From an uncultured Eubacteriales bacterium (lineage in GTDB: Bacteria > Bacillota > Clostridia > Christensenellales > CAG-138): a stretch of DNA of 64,000 nucleotides. Below the pieces are notes generated by a model. It did not search any database, was not told the DNA's origin, and saw nothing but the letters and a program-made list of their open reading frames with translations. Positions 1 to 7,037 of this stretch are shown here, piece after piece. The DNA is taken from assembly GCA_900544555.1 (NCBI GenBank), contig UQWD01000003.1, positions 1-64,000 of the forward strand. Direction: 5' to 3'. How positions within the stretch are numbered: the stretch's first letter is position 1; every line of letters starts with the position of its first letter. The position numbers were made by a program, and so were the translations under genes.

Positions 1-160
1 GAACAACTACGACGCGATGGGGCGGATAACCAGCCGAACGATAGGGCTGGGTACGACGTACAGGGTGGGCATTAGCGGCAGCTGTTGTTTTAATTACAAC
101 GGGACAATGGATGCCTTGCCTTTAACCAGCATAATTGATAAATGTAAGGAGCGATTGAAA
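1..160 (+). pseudogene. Tail fragment of an RHS/YD-repeat protein
   Basis: The frame opening at base 2 reads YDAMGRITSRTIG, a recognisable YD repeat of the RHS/polymorphic-toxin family. The repeat breaks off after about 20 residues and the frame then runs without a stop into the next gene. The left part lies outside the window, so it cannot be decided here whether a full RHS gene exists upstream. RHS proteins are large secreted or surface proteins carrying variable C-terminal toxin domains; this piece carries no visible toxin domain of its own. Confidence 0.55.
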
Positions 161-769
161 ATGTTATTTGGAATCTTTAGAATAGTTTTTTGGGGAGTTA
201 TTATTGCATCTGTTATAATAATACTAAAAAAAAGAAAAGCAAAAAGTAAAATACGCACTACTATTATATCAATAATATCATATATGGTTTTATGCTCGTT
301 ATCTTTTCTTTTACCAATAGAAAACTTATTCATTAATTTTAAATCCCCAGAAGATGTATTTAGATATTATCAAACTGGAGAAATTGACGACGTCATTTAC
401 GGTGTTAACTCTAGTATGGTCATTTATTCAAAGGGGGAAAATTCTGGTGGTCATTTTATTGTTCCTAAGACTGAAAAAGGATATAAAATACCTAGTTTAT
501 TCTCTGTCAAAAGAACATCACAAAAGATAGACAGCGATGGAAGCTTTAATGTGTATAATATTCTGGGAACAAAGGATTATTTTATTGTGGGAACATTCCT
601 TTCAGAAGAAAGCGACATAGATGTTGTTGACAGTAATAATGAACCTGTTAAGAACATCTTAATCGATATGGGGAATACAGATGTAAAATCTATTCTTGTA
701 TTCTGTTTTGTAGAAGATTTCACAGAAGATTATTATTTGCATATAAACGGCAAAAAAATATACATTTAG
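161..769 (+). CDS. Small hypothetical membrane-anchored protein (possible immunity or toxin-tip gene)
   Basis: A 202-residue protein of unrecognised family. The ATG at 161 is preceded by AAGGAG at 146-151, which makes it a better start than the in-frame upstream ATG at 17 inside the RHS fragment. Two hydrophobic helices lie at about residues 1-22 and 30-50, separated by a Lys/Arg-rich loop, and are followed by a roughly 150-residue soluble domain. The DNA is AT-rich, unlike the GC-rich flanks, as is common for toxin/immunity cassettes behind RHS cores. An immunity role is inferred only from position; alternatively the frame could be the variable end of the RHS protein itself. Confidence 0.5.
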   Translation: MLFGIFRIVFWGVIIASVIIILKKRKAKSKIRTTIISIISYMVLCSLSFLLPIENLFINFKSPEDVFRYYQTGEIDDVIYGVNSSMVIYSKGENSGGHFIVPKTEKGYKIPSLFSVKRTSQKIDSDGSFNVYNILGTKDYFIVGTFLSEESDIDVVDSNNEPVKNILIDMGNTDVKSILVFCFVEDFTEDYYLHINGKKIYI

Positions 770-803
770 ATACATAATAATATTCTAAAACCAGAATACA
801 GAC

Positions 804-835
804 AAACAACTCGTCCGTAGTCGGGCGGGTTGTTT
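804..835 (+). terminator. Strong hairpin after the membrane gene
   Basis: A 14-bp stem (804-817 with 822-835, including two G-T wobbles) closes a 4-nt TAGT loop. The stem base is AAACAA/TTGTTT, so it could act as a terminator on either strand. It separates the membrane gene from the fragment at 857. Confidence 0.55.
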
Positions 836-856
836 GAAAAAGCATTTAAGTAATGA

Positions 857-997
857 GCGTTTGGCGTTCAATGGCGAAAGGGGCTGGAAGAGATAATAAG
901 GGAATATACCGATAAACCGATTCAGGGGATAGAATACCTTCCGGGCAGAGGGCATAGAAAATATATGTGGGGTTACAATGAACATTTGGACAAGTAA
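857..997 (+). other. Open fragment of 46 codons overlapping the HExxH gene
   Basis: This frame is open from just after a stop at 854-856 to a TAA at 995-997. It has protein-like composition, including EEIIREYTDKPIQGIEY, but no ATG start. It overlaps the start of the following gene by 20 bases in another frame. It may be the remnant of a polymorphic-toxin C-terminus or the 5' part of the next gene displaced by a frameshift. I do not recognise the family. Confidence 0.3.
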
Positions 998-1457
998 AAG
1001 GTGGAAGAAGGTATACGCTGAAAAAAGCGTAAGGTCGGGGATTCGGCTAATCATTGATAAAAACGTCGATCCTGAAGTGCGCAGAGCTATAAAAGAGTTT
1101 ACTGCCTGGATGAGGGAAAGATACTCTTTTCCCATTAGAATACGCGTATATGTAAAGTCGAGCGAAAGAATAAAAGCGCAGGATGGAGACATGGTATGCG
1201 GAACTATTTTACTGCCTGACAGTTTATATGTTGAACCTAATATCCGGCTTGCAACAGGCGACTATAATGATTTAGAGGCGGAAATCGGTAAGGACAATGC
1301 TTTGGCTGCAATTATTCGTACTCTTATACACGAAGTTACTCATTATTATCAATGGATTAACTGCGTAACTCTTACTGAAATAGGTACAGAAAGGCAGGCA
1401 ACTGCGTATACAAATATCATTTTGGATGAATATGCTCAGACCCGAGAACATCCGTAA
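978..1457 (+). CDS. Putative HExxH zinc metallopeptidase-like protein
   Basis: A 159-residue protein containing HEVTHYYQW at about residues 118-126. HExxH is the zinc-binding signature of gluzincin/SprT-like peptidases, and the Glu in TERQA at about residue 138 could be the third ligand. No signal peptide is seen. The start is uncertain: the ATG at 978 has only a weak G-rich stretch upstream and overlaps the open fragment ending at 997. It sits inside RHS debris, and metallopeptidase domains are known among polymorphic toxin tips, so a detached toxin domain is one reading. An ordinary small SprT-like hypothetical is the other. Confidence 0.5.
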   Translation: MNIWTSKRWKKVYAEKSVRSGIRLIIDKNVDPEVRRAIKEFTAWMRERYSFPIRIRVYVKSSERIKAQDGDMVCGTILLPDSLYVEPNIRLATGDYNDLEAEIGKDNALAAIIRTLIHEVTHYYQWINCVTLTEIGTERQATAYTNIILDEYAQTREHP

Positions 1458-1460
1458 AAC

Positions 1461-1486
1461 AATGCGGAAAATCATTAAACCGCATT
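1461..1486 (+). terminator. Hairpin after the HExxH gene
   Basis: AATGCGG (1461-1467) pairs with CCGCATT (1480-1486) across a 12-nt loop, 4 bases after the stop codon. There is no clear U-run, so termination is only suggested. Confidence 0.35.
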
Positions 1487-1494
1487 ATTAGTAC

Positions 1495-1749
1495 GTACGC
1501 GAACGCTCTTTAAAGTAATAGGGGCGTTGGTCGGATGAATAATCGGAGGAGTATCCGCCGCTATAAACGGGGAGGATATTTTTTCGGGAATTGCCGGAGG
1601 GGCGGTTACGGGTGCGATATTTGGATGGTTGCAGACTTAACTGTTGTATCGGGAGGGGTGGCAGCCCCCGTAGCGGCAGTTATAACGGGAACAATTATAG
1701 GCGGAACCACAGCGGGAGCTGCGGGAGGTTTTCCCTTATCGATAACATC
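1495..1749 (+). pseudogene. Frameshifted Gly/Ala-rich pre-toxin segment of an RHS-type protein
   Basis: Gly/Ala/Ile-rich pieces typical of the segment between an RHS core and its toxin tip can be read, but only by changing frame. From 1497 the frame reads FKVIGALVG, hits TGA at 1536, then continues IIGGVSAAINGEDIFSGIAG and stops at TAA near 1638. A second frame then gives VADLTVVSGGVAAP and IIGGTTAGAAGG. The stop and the frame change show the copy is dead. It ends abruptly where cotJC sequence begins on the opposite strand, near base 1750. Confidence 0.55.
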
Positions 1750-1954
1750 CGTGCGCCATTTCTTCGGTGCCAATATCATTAAGTGTTGCACGGCATCGAT
1801 CATCCGGCATGGAGAAGCGCTGTGTAAGATAGCGCATCGCCGCGGCTAGCTCAGAATCAGGGCCGCCGTATTGGGCCATTAATAATTTGGCCATGCGAGC
1901 GTCAGGCCGCGTGATGTTGACGGGGAACTCCAGTTTTTTCAGATAAATCCACAT
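1736..1954 (-). pseudogene. cotJC: CotJC spore-coat manganese catalase, truncated
   Basis: The first ~68 residues match the N-terminus of CotJC: MWIYLKKLEFPVNITRP at the start, QYGGPDSELAAAMRYL in the middle, and DIGTEEMAH at the break. CotJC is normally about 190 residues with a ferritin-like Mn2 catalase fold. Here homology stops right after TEEMAH and the frame ends four codons later in foreign RHS-type sequence. Most metal ligands and the fold are therefore lost, and the product is unlikely to be active. It is the last gene of a cotJA-cotJB-cotJC order. Confidence 0.8.
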
Positions 1955-1969
1955 ATATTTACCTCCTAA

Positions 1970-2215
1970 CTATTCCCAGGGCCAGGGGGAGCAGACGTAA
2001 CAGCCCATAGTGGTTGGAGAATGCCCAAAGTTCATGAGCGGCCCATAAAGCTCCTCATATTTCGAGATGAGCAGACTCAGTTTTTCGGAATAGCACAGAT
2101 AATCGGCTCTCGCGGCCTCGTCATCCGGGTGCGTATCCAGATACAAATTCAATTCCACGCAGACAAACTGACATTCGCTGATTTTTGTCAACAGTGCGGA
2201 TTGGCAATTTTCCAT
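1970..2215 (-). CDS. cotJB: Spore coat protein CotJB
   Basis: An 81-residue CotJB-family protein containing the conserved VELNLYLDTHPDDEAA stretch, a KYEELYGPLMNFGHSP segment and the usual C-terminal PWPWE. CotJB is a small component of the inner spore coat encoded with CotJA and CotJC, expressed in the mother cell during sporulation. The ATG at 2215 sits behind GAAGGAG with normal spacing; a longer frame begins at a GTG at 2233 that overlaps this ribosome site and is less likely. It is followed after 15 bp by the truncated cotJC. The overlap-free, tight spacing from cotJA indicates one transcript. Confidence 0.88.
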   Translation of the reverse strand: MENCQSALLTKISECQFVCVELNLYLDTHPDDEAARADYLCYSEKLSLLISKYEELYGPLMNFGHSPTTMGCYVCSPWPWE

Positions 2216-2229
2216 GTTTACACACTCCT

Positions 2230-2478
2230 TCACTTATAAGGTCGTACCAATTCAGGGAACAGCGTACCCGCCTGAAACGCCTCGTCCGGGCAGAAGCCTA
2301 CGCTGTATATCTGAATTGGAAACATGATTTCGGCAAGGGGATATTCCGTAACGAGTTCGGATAAATCGAAGCCCTTGCAAACCCCGCTGCAGGCTGACCC
2401 CGCAGGGACGGTGTTGGCCTTTGCGCTTACCCCGCAATCCATGGGGCAGCAGCATCGGGCTGGCTTGTTTTTATACAT
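2230..2478 (-). CDS. cotJA: Spore coat-associated protein CotJA with a Cys-rich N-terminus
   Basis: An 82-residue protein whose second half is a standard CotJA domain: PLAEIMFPIQIYSVGF, then AFQAGTLFPELVRPY at the end. The ATG at 2478 follows AAGGAGG. CotJA is the first gene of the cotJ operon and is needed for assembly of the CotJ proteins in the spore coat. The odd part is residues 8-35, with RCCCPMDCG followed by CSGVC, giving seven cysteines in total with the one at about residue 63. These could bind metal or form disulfides within the coat, but that is inference. The frame is open further upstream to 2808, but that part is antisense to the neighbouring ABC gene and lacks a ribosome site. 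Confidence 0.85.
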   Translation of the reverse strand: MYKNKPARCCCPMDCGVSAKANTVPAGSACSGVCKGFDLSELVTEYPLAEIMFPIQIYSVGFCPDEAFQAGTLFPELVRPYK

Positions 2479-2520
2479 ATTGGATGCCTCCTTATGTAAT
2501 TTCAGATTGATATATACTAT

Positions 2521-2538
2521 GCGCATATGTATATGCGC
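2521..2538. promoter_or_regulatory. Perfect palindrome in the divergent cotJA/ABC intergenic region
   Basis: GCGCATATGTATATGCGC is a perfect inverted repeat with 8-bp arms. It lies between the divergently transcribed cotJA and the ABC exporter, just upstream of the putative -35 box of the latter. It has the form of a dimeric regulator operator. No regulator gene lies next to it. Confidence 0.5.
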
Positions 2539-2547
2539 GTGAAAAGG

Positions 2548-2576
2548 TTGAGGTATGGGAATATAAATATTATAAT
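2548..2576 (+). promoter_or_regulatory. Sigma-A-type promoter for the ABC exporter
   Basis: TTGAGG (2548-2553), a 17-bp spacer, then TATAAT (2571-2576), 32 bp before the ATG at 2609. The near-consensus boxes and spacing make this a good housekeeping promoter candidate. Confidence 0.6.
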
Positions 2577-2608
2577 AAAAAAAGAATGGAAGATGAAAGG
2601 AAGCGCTT

Positions 2609-3316
2609 ATGCTGGAAATTGATTCTCTAACAAAAAAATATGGAAAGACCAAAGCAAACGATAACCTGTCCTTCAATATCGCCGGCGGGCGGATCACGGC
2701 GCTGCTCGGCCCTAACGGCGCGGGTAAATCAACAGCGATAAAGGCGATAGCCGGGTTAATTCGGTATAGCGGAAGTATCCGCATCGACGGGTATGAAAAT
2801 AAAAGCACTCAGGCTAAGCGGGCGCTGGGATATGTGCCCGAAATTCCGGCGGCGTACGATATGCTTACCATTGAAGAACACATGCAATTTATCGCGAGGG
2901 CTTATTCGCTTGAGGGCGAATGGCAGGAACGCGCTGATAACCTCATTGAGCGCTTTGAGCTTGAGGATAAGAGAAAGAAGCTGGGCAAGGAGCTGTCAAA
3001 GGGGATGCAGCAAAAGGTCAGCATATGCTGCGCGCTTTTAACGCAGCCCAAGCTGCTGCTTGTAGACGAACCGATGGTTGGTCTTGACCCGCACGCAATC
3101 AAAGAGTTGAAGGCGATTCTTAGAGAGGAGCGCGGGCGCGGCGCGGCCGTGCTGATTTCCACGCATCTCATTGACAGCGTAGAGGATCTGTGGGATGAAG
3201 CGTTGATCTTGATGGACGGGAAAATAGCCGCTCAGAGAAAGCGTGAGGAGATGAGCGCGAGCGGGGAGTCGCTTGAAGAACTGTTCTTTAATATTACGGA
3301 GAATAAGGCGGTCTGA
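2609..3316 (+). CDS. ABC transporter ATP-binding protein
   Basis: A 235-residue ATPase with Walker A GPNGAGKS near residue 35, the signature LSKGMQQKVS near residue 130, and Walker B LLLVDEPMVGLDP followed by a switch histidine in STHLID. This is the BcrA/CcmA-like class, which pairs with a multi-spanning permease and exports peptides, lipids or drugs. The permease gene starts 3 bp after its stop, so the two are surely co-expressed. Start: ATG at 2609 behind AAAGGAAG. The substrate cannot be told from sequence. Confidence 0.9.
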   Translation: MLEIDSLTKKYGKTKANDNLSFNIAGGRITALLGPNGAGKSTAIKAIAGLIRYSGSIRIDGYENKSTQAKRALGYVPEIPAAYDMLTIEEHMQFIARAYSLEGEWQERADNLIERFELEDKRKKLGKELSKGMQQKVSICCALLTQPKLLLVDEPMVGLDPHAIKELKAILREERGRGAAVLISTHLIDSVEDLWDEALILMDGKIAAQRKREEMSASGESLEELFFNITENKAV

Positions 3317-3319
3317 CAT

Positions 3320-4864
3320 ATGAAAGCGATTGGATACCTTATCAGGCGTATATTCTGGAATACGGTTAAAGCCACGCTGAGAAAGCCCGCCGTACTGGTT
3401 GTGTACCTGCTGCTTGCGGCGCTGATTGTTGCGGCCGCGTTTATGGGCGGCGCGAACGAAGTTGTGGCGGTGCAGAATGTGGATGTGTACAGCGCTGCCG
3501 TCATGGGCCTGTTCGCGTTTATTCTGGTAATCTCCATCATGCAGGGTATGAAGCAGGGCGCGGCGATTTTTAGAATGTCGGACGTGAATTTGCTTTTTAC
3601 ATCGCCGGTTCAGCCGCGTACCATACTGATATACGGCATCGCGAAGCAGTTTGCGATTTTGGCGTTCGCATCGCTTTTTATGCTGGCTCAGTATGGCAAT
3701 ATACGCAGGATGTTTGGCCTTGGAACGGAAGCTATGCTGGGGCTCATCGCCGGCTATATCCTCATCGGCCTTTTCGCCCAGCTCTTGAGCGCGAACCTTT
3801 ATGCGTTCTGCGCCTCGAGCGAAACGAGAAGGGGCAGGGTAGAGTGGTTTTTCCGAGCGGTGCTGATTGCCGTTATCGCCTTTTTTGCGGTTTACGCGCT
3901 GGGCGAAAGGGATCTTGCTGGAGCGGCGAGAGGCTTCTTTGGCTCCGCGGTTTGGAATTTTATACCCGTGATCGGCTGGTCTAAGGCGCTCGCATACTAT
4001 TCCGCGTACGGAAACCTGGGTATGTCGCTGCTCTTTGCGTTTTTATTATTGGCGTCGTGCGGCGCCATGATCCTATGGCTGCAAAAAAGCAATCAGGATT
4101 ATTATGAGGATGTGCTCCAATCCGCTGAATCCACCCAGGCACGCCTGGAGGCGGCCAGGGAGGGGCGCGTGACCGCGTCCGGCACGGTTTCCAAAAAAGT
4201 AAAGCGTGATTTAGGGAATCTCAAGGGACGGGGGGCATGGGCTTTTTATTACAGGATACAACGTGAAAACCAGCGCAGAAACAAGTTCGTTTTCACGATT
4301 TCCTCAATTGTCGCGGCCGCCGCGCCCTTGGCGGCAAAGCTTATTTTTTCCGATATGCATGAGGGCGGATTATGGGGTGTGCTGTATTTTAGCGCGTATA
4401 TGCTGATATTTACCTCCCTAACCAGCCCGGTCAATAAGGAGCTTACGCAGCCTTACCTATATCTCGCGCCTGTGCCGGCTTTTCGCAAGCTGGCGGCAAT
4501 ACTGGCGCCGCAGATGATTGGTTATCTTGTGGACGGTTTGGTTTTTGCCGTGATGTGCGCTGCGGTTCTCGGCGCTTCGGTCTTTACGGCGGCCTTTGCG
4601 GCCCTGGCTTATGTGGGCATAAATGTTGTGTACGCCGTTGGGCTGCTGCTTGTGCAGCGGCTGCTGGGCGGGTTAAAGAACAAGGTACTGATTATATTTC
4701 TGTTCTTCATTATCTTAATCCTGCTCGTGATGCCGGGCTTTATCGTTTCGATGCTGGTTGCCTCTACCCCGGCGGCATACCTGATTTGTTTTGCGTGCCA
4801 TATGCTTATCGCTGCGGGCGCTCTGCTCATGTCCCGCTCGGTATTGAACGCGATGGAAGCGTAA
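3320..4864 (+). CDS. ABC exporter membrane subunit
   Basis: A 514-residue polytopic membrane protein with about 10-12 hydrophobic helices and a soluble loop at roughly residues 255-310 rich in Lys, Arg and Glu. The layout (N-terminal RRIFWNTVKATLRKPAVL, a DVNLLFTSPVQPR motif after the second helix) fits the large putative ABC-exporter permease family of Firmicutes rather than a short ABC-2 permease. It follows its ATPase by 3 bp and presumably forms the membrane channel. Function beyond export is unknown. Confidence 0.8.
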   Translation: MKAIGYLIRRIFWNTVKATLRKPAVLVVYLLLAALIVAAAFMGGANEVVAVQNVDVYSAAVMGLFAFILVISIMQGMKQGAAIFRMSDVNLLFTSPVQPRTILIYGIAKQFAILAFASLFMLAQYGNIRRMFGLGTEAMLGLIAGYILIGLFAQLLSANLYAFCASSETRRGRVEWFFRAVLIAVIAFFAVYALGERDLAGAARGFFGSAVWNFIPVIGWSKALAYYSAYGNLGMSLLFAFLLLASCGAMILWLQKSNQDYYEDVLQSAESTQARLEAAREGRVTASGTVSKKVKRDLGNLKGRGAWAFYYRIQRENQRRNKFVFTISSIVAAAAPLAAKLIFSDMHEGGLWGVLYFSAYMLIFTSLTSPVNKELTQPYLYLAPVPAFRKLAAILAPQMIGYLVDGLVFAVMCAAVLGASVFTAAFAALAYVGINVVYAVGLLLVQRLLGGLKNKVLIIFLFFIILILLVMPGFIVSMLVASTPAAYLICFACHMLIAAGALLMSRSVLNAMEA

Positions 4865-4919
4865 ACGCGAAAGCGCGATAGGTTTATTAGAGTAAGCTGT
4901 CGATTGGTATATAACACAA

Positions 4920-5172
4920 GCAGCGCTCCCGCCATATGGCGGGAGCCAGTGTGTCGAAAAAGTGGCTGCGCCACGTTTTTTGAGTTAACACGGAGCGCTT
5001 TTACATTGGCGCTGTCAGCGCCCCGTGCAAAGAAACCCTTGCTGCGAAAGGCATTGAGAATCTGACGCACATGTCGTCAGGTTCGGTTGAAAGCCTATGG
5101 GGGGTGCGGCTCCGACCCTACCCCCGGTTTTTTTGACAGGCTGACTCCCGCCATATGGAGGGAGCTTTTTAT
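4920..5172. repeat. Palindromic intergenic repeat block
   Basis: This gene-free stretch between the ABC permease and the IS200-type element is dense in inverted repeats. CTCCCGCCATATGG appears twice (about 4927 and 5146), each time followed by GGGAG-type sequence that folds it into a hairpin. AGCGCTCC near 4922 pairs with GGAGCGCT near 4992. Between them AAAAAGTGG pairs with CCACGTTTTTT, a terminator-like hairpin, and GGCGCTGTCAGCGCC is a further palindrome. The first hairpins could terminate the ABC operon. The modular look suggests a small non-autonomous or REP-like repeat. Confidence 0.5.
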
Positions 5173-5174
5173 CA

Positions 5175-5865
5175 AGAGAAAACCACTCGCTGGGCGAGTG
5201 GTTCAAAAGAAGCCTTCCGGCAATGATGCGGATAGAGAAAATCTCTTTCGCTAAAATAAGTATGCGGCCTGACAACTGCAACCTAAAAGCAAAATGAGCC
5301 AACCAAGAATGAACGGCACAAAAAGTCTATCGCTTACCAAGTGGAATTGCATATACCACATAATATTAGCGCCGAAATTCCGGCGGAAAGTATTCTTTGG
5401 AAAGAAACGGGTAGAAGAAGGGAAGATAATAAGAAAGCTGTGTGAGTGGAAGGATATAAAGATAATAGAAGCGGCAATATGCCCCGACCATGTGCATATG
5501 TTGCTGGAGATACCGCCGAAAGTGGCAGTGTCGAGTGGGTATCTCAAAGGCAAAAGTAGCCTGATGATATACGAGCAGTTTCTAGAATTGAAGTATAAGT
5601 ATCGCAACCGGGAGTTCTGGCGCCGGGGGTACTATATATACACGGCAGGCAAGAATGCAAAGAAGACTGCGGAATACATACAAAAGCATTTGGAAGAAGA
5701 TAAGATGGGCGAGCAGCTAACGATGAGTAATTAAGCCGCTTGCGGGCCGCAGGTATCAAGCCTACGCAAAGGTCAGGCCGTACCAACGCCACGTGAGGCG
5801 TGGCTAGTATCAAAGGTTTGTACCCGTATATGAAATACCCCCGGCTACGCCGGGGGATTTTTGTT
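5175..5865 (+). mobile_element. IS200/IS605-family element (tnpA only)
   Basis: The unit consists of a 10-bp perfect hairpin (AACCACTCGC with GCGAGTGGTT, 5181-5203), the transposase gene, a subterminal hairpin (GCCACG/CGTGGC, 5788-5804) and an 8-bp GC-rich hairpin with a T-run at 5838-5861. Single-gene elements with imperfect-palindromic ends and no terminal inverted repeats are typical of IS200, which moves as single-stranded DNA. No tnpB is present. The exact ends are estimates. Confidence 0.65.
5294..5734 (+). CDS. tnpA: IS200-type Y1 HUH transposase
   Basis: A 146-residue transposase with the HUH metal motif in CPDHVHMLLEIPP (about residues 63-75), the GYLKGKSSLMI block, and the catalytic-tyrosine helix near KKTAEYIQKHLEED. 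It cleaves and rejoins single-stranded DNA at hairpin ends. Two oddities: the segment before GYLKGKSS reads AVSSGYLKG where relatives usually have two extra residues (FM), and the C-terminus ends at LTMSN, shorter than the usual tail. No ribosome site precedes the ATG, consistent with the poor expression typical of IS200 transposases. It may be crippled. Confidence 0.88.
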   Translation: MSQPRMNGTKSLSLTKWNCIYHIILAPKFRRKVFFGKKRVEEGKIIRKLCEWKDIKIIEAAICPDHVHMLLEIPPKVAVSSGYLKGKSSLMIYEQFLELKYKYRNREFWRRGYYIYTAGKNAKKTAEYIQKHLEEDKMGEQLTMSN

Positions 5866-6414
5866 ATCCGGTATTAACTGTGGTTCGCTTTGGTAATAGC
5901 AAAGCGTTTAGGGCTATCCCTATAAGAAAATTAATCAATCATACAATTACATCAAATTACTTCAAATCTTATGTCGAAGCAGATCGTTTGTATACAGTCG
6001 AGTAAGATGAGGATGAGCCAGGACGAAGTATCCGCATGACATGGCAGCGTTATATAACTATCAGCAGGAAACGCCAGGCTATAATAGAACGCCCGAAAGT
6101 ACGGTGTTGGGGGCATGATAAAGCACAAAAAATAATGATGCTGTTGGGTACGAGTAAATAAGTACGGCGGCTCTCTGGGATAGTACAGGCAAAACAGACT
6201 ATTTGGTATAGTTTACGAATAGGTATTACAGTCAGTTAAAGCGTAATAACCGCGGATTGATTTTGGAAATACTATTGCAATTTAGCTGCGGGTGTTGTAA
6301 TATAAGCTAGGTTATTCCGCTTAGCATTATAAGCGCTTATTCTACGGTAAGGCGTTTATAGATACCATGCGAATGGTGAGACGACACGGGCGGAATAATA
6401 AACAAATATGTTCT
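5866..6414. other. Gene-free spacer between IS element and tRNA-Ser
   Basis: About 550 bp with no convincing coding frame. Short fragments such as MSQDEVSA (about 6015-6038) read like decayed coding sequence but are closed by stops in all frames. The tRNA promoter probably lies near its right end. Nothing else recognised. Confidence 0.5.
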
Positions 6415-6505
6415 GGAGAGATGGCTGAGTTGGTCGAAGGCGCACGACTGGAAATCGTGTAGTGCAGGAATGTACTCAAGGGTTCGAATCCCTTTCTCTC
6501 CGCCA
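6415..6505 (+). tRNA. tRNA-Ser (GGA anticodon)
   Basis: The acceptor arm GGAGAGA pairs with TCTCTCC, with an encoded CCA at the end. The anticodon loop in CGACTGGAAATCGTG gives anticodon GGA, which reads UCC serine codons. A long variable arm and the T-loop GGTTCGAATCC are present, as expected for a class II tRNA. It is followed immediately by AT-rich foreign DNA, a common integration pattern. Confidence 0.95.
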
Positions 6506-6507
6506 AA
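6498..6507. other. Possible att half-site at the tRNA-Ser 3' end
   Basis: CTCCGCCAAA at the tRNA 3' end recurs exactly at 7750-7759, where it is preceded by sequence resembling another tRNA tail (TTCGGATTTGACCCATCCCG). The two copies bracket the AT-rich genes at 6625-7607. The match is short, so an attachment-site duplication is only suggested. Confidence 0.35.
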
Positions 6508-6624
6508 TGAAAATAGTCGAAATGTCTTGCTTTTTGCAGAAAAAGGAGTATTCGGCTGCATGATGAGCAGGGTCGTTTATCGGCTCTGCTTATTTGCTTT
6601 ATTTAGCAATTGGAGGTATCTAAT

Positions 6625-6999
6625 GTGGCAATATGGAAATTATACTGGGTTGCATCAGATGGTTTTGAAGATTGCTTTGTTGTAGCCAAAAATAGTAGAA
6701 GTGCAAAAAGCGTTGAAATAAATATGAATGGGTTTGATCAAGAAGATGTATGTGCGTTGAGAATAATGGATATCCCAGACAATTATGAGGAAATGGCAAA
6801 TAAAGAATTTTTAGAATGGTCAAAAGAAAATGTACCAGAACAAGCAAACATTCAAGGGCTAAGGAAATGGCCCTGGTATGCAGATAAATGGTTATTAGAA
6901 AAATTAGGTGCTAAATTTCGTGAATATGATGACAAAAAGCAGATTCTAATTAGAGATGTCGTTTATTCAACCGAGCCCAACGGACGGAAACTCGTTTAA
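6625..6999 (+). CDS. Hypothetical protein of the tRNA-Ser island
   Basis: A 124-residue protein with no recognised family. I place the start at the GTG at 6625 because GGAGG at 6612-6616 sits 8 bases upstream; the ATG two bases earlier is in another frame and closes quickly. The product is soluble and acidic-aromatic, with LYWVASDGFEDCFVVAKNS near the N-terminus suggesting a beta-strand opening. The low GC content differs from the chromosome around it. It is followed, in a shifted frame, by a HEPN-like gene, and the two may form a functional pair. Confidence 0.6.
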   Translation: MAIWKLYWVASDGFEDCFVVAKNSRSAKSVEINMNGFDQEDVCALRIMDIPDNYEEMANKEFLEWSKENVPEQANIQGLRKWPWYADKWLLEKLGAKFREYDDKKQILIRDVVYSTEPNGRKLV

Positions 7000-7037
7000 C
7001 AGTTGGTGCTAAAGCCTTACGGGAACGTAATCCTGAA

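Noticed and set aside
2230..2808. 192-residue minus-strand frame extending cotJA far upstream
   Set aside because: The extra N-terminal part lies antisense to the start of the ABC ATPase gene and spans the divergent promoter and palindrome. The ATG at 2478 has AAGGAGG and gives a normal CotJA size.
5175..5865. TnpB or omega-RNA partner for the IS200-type element
   Set aside because: No tnpB-like frame exists on either side, so this is a tnpA-only element.
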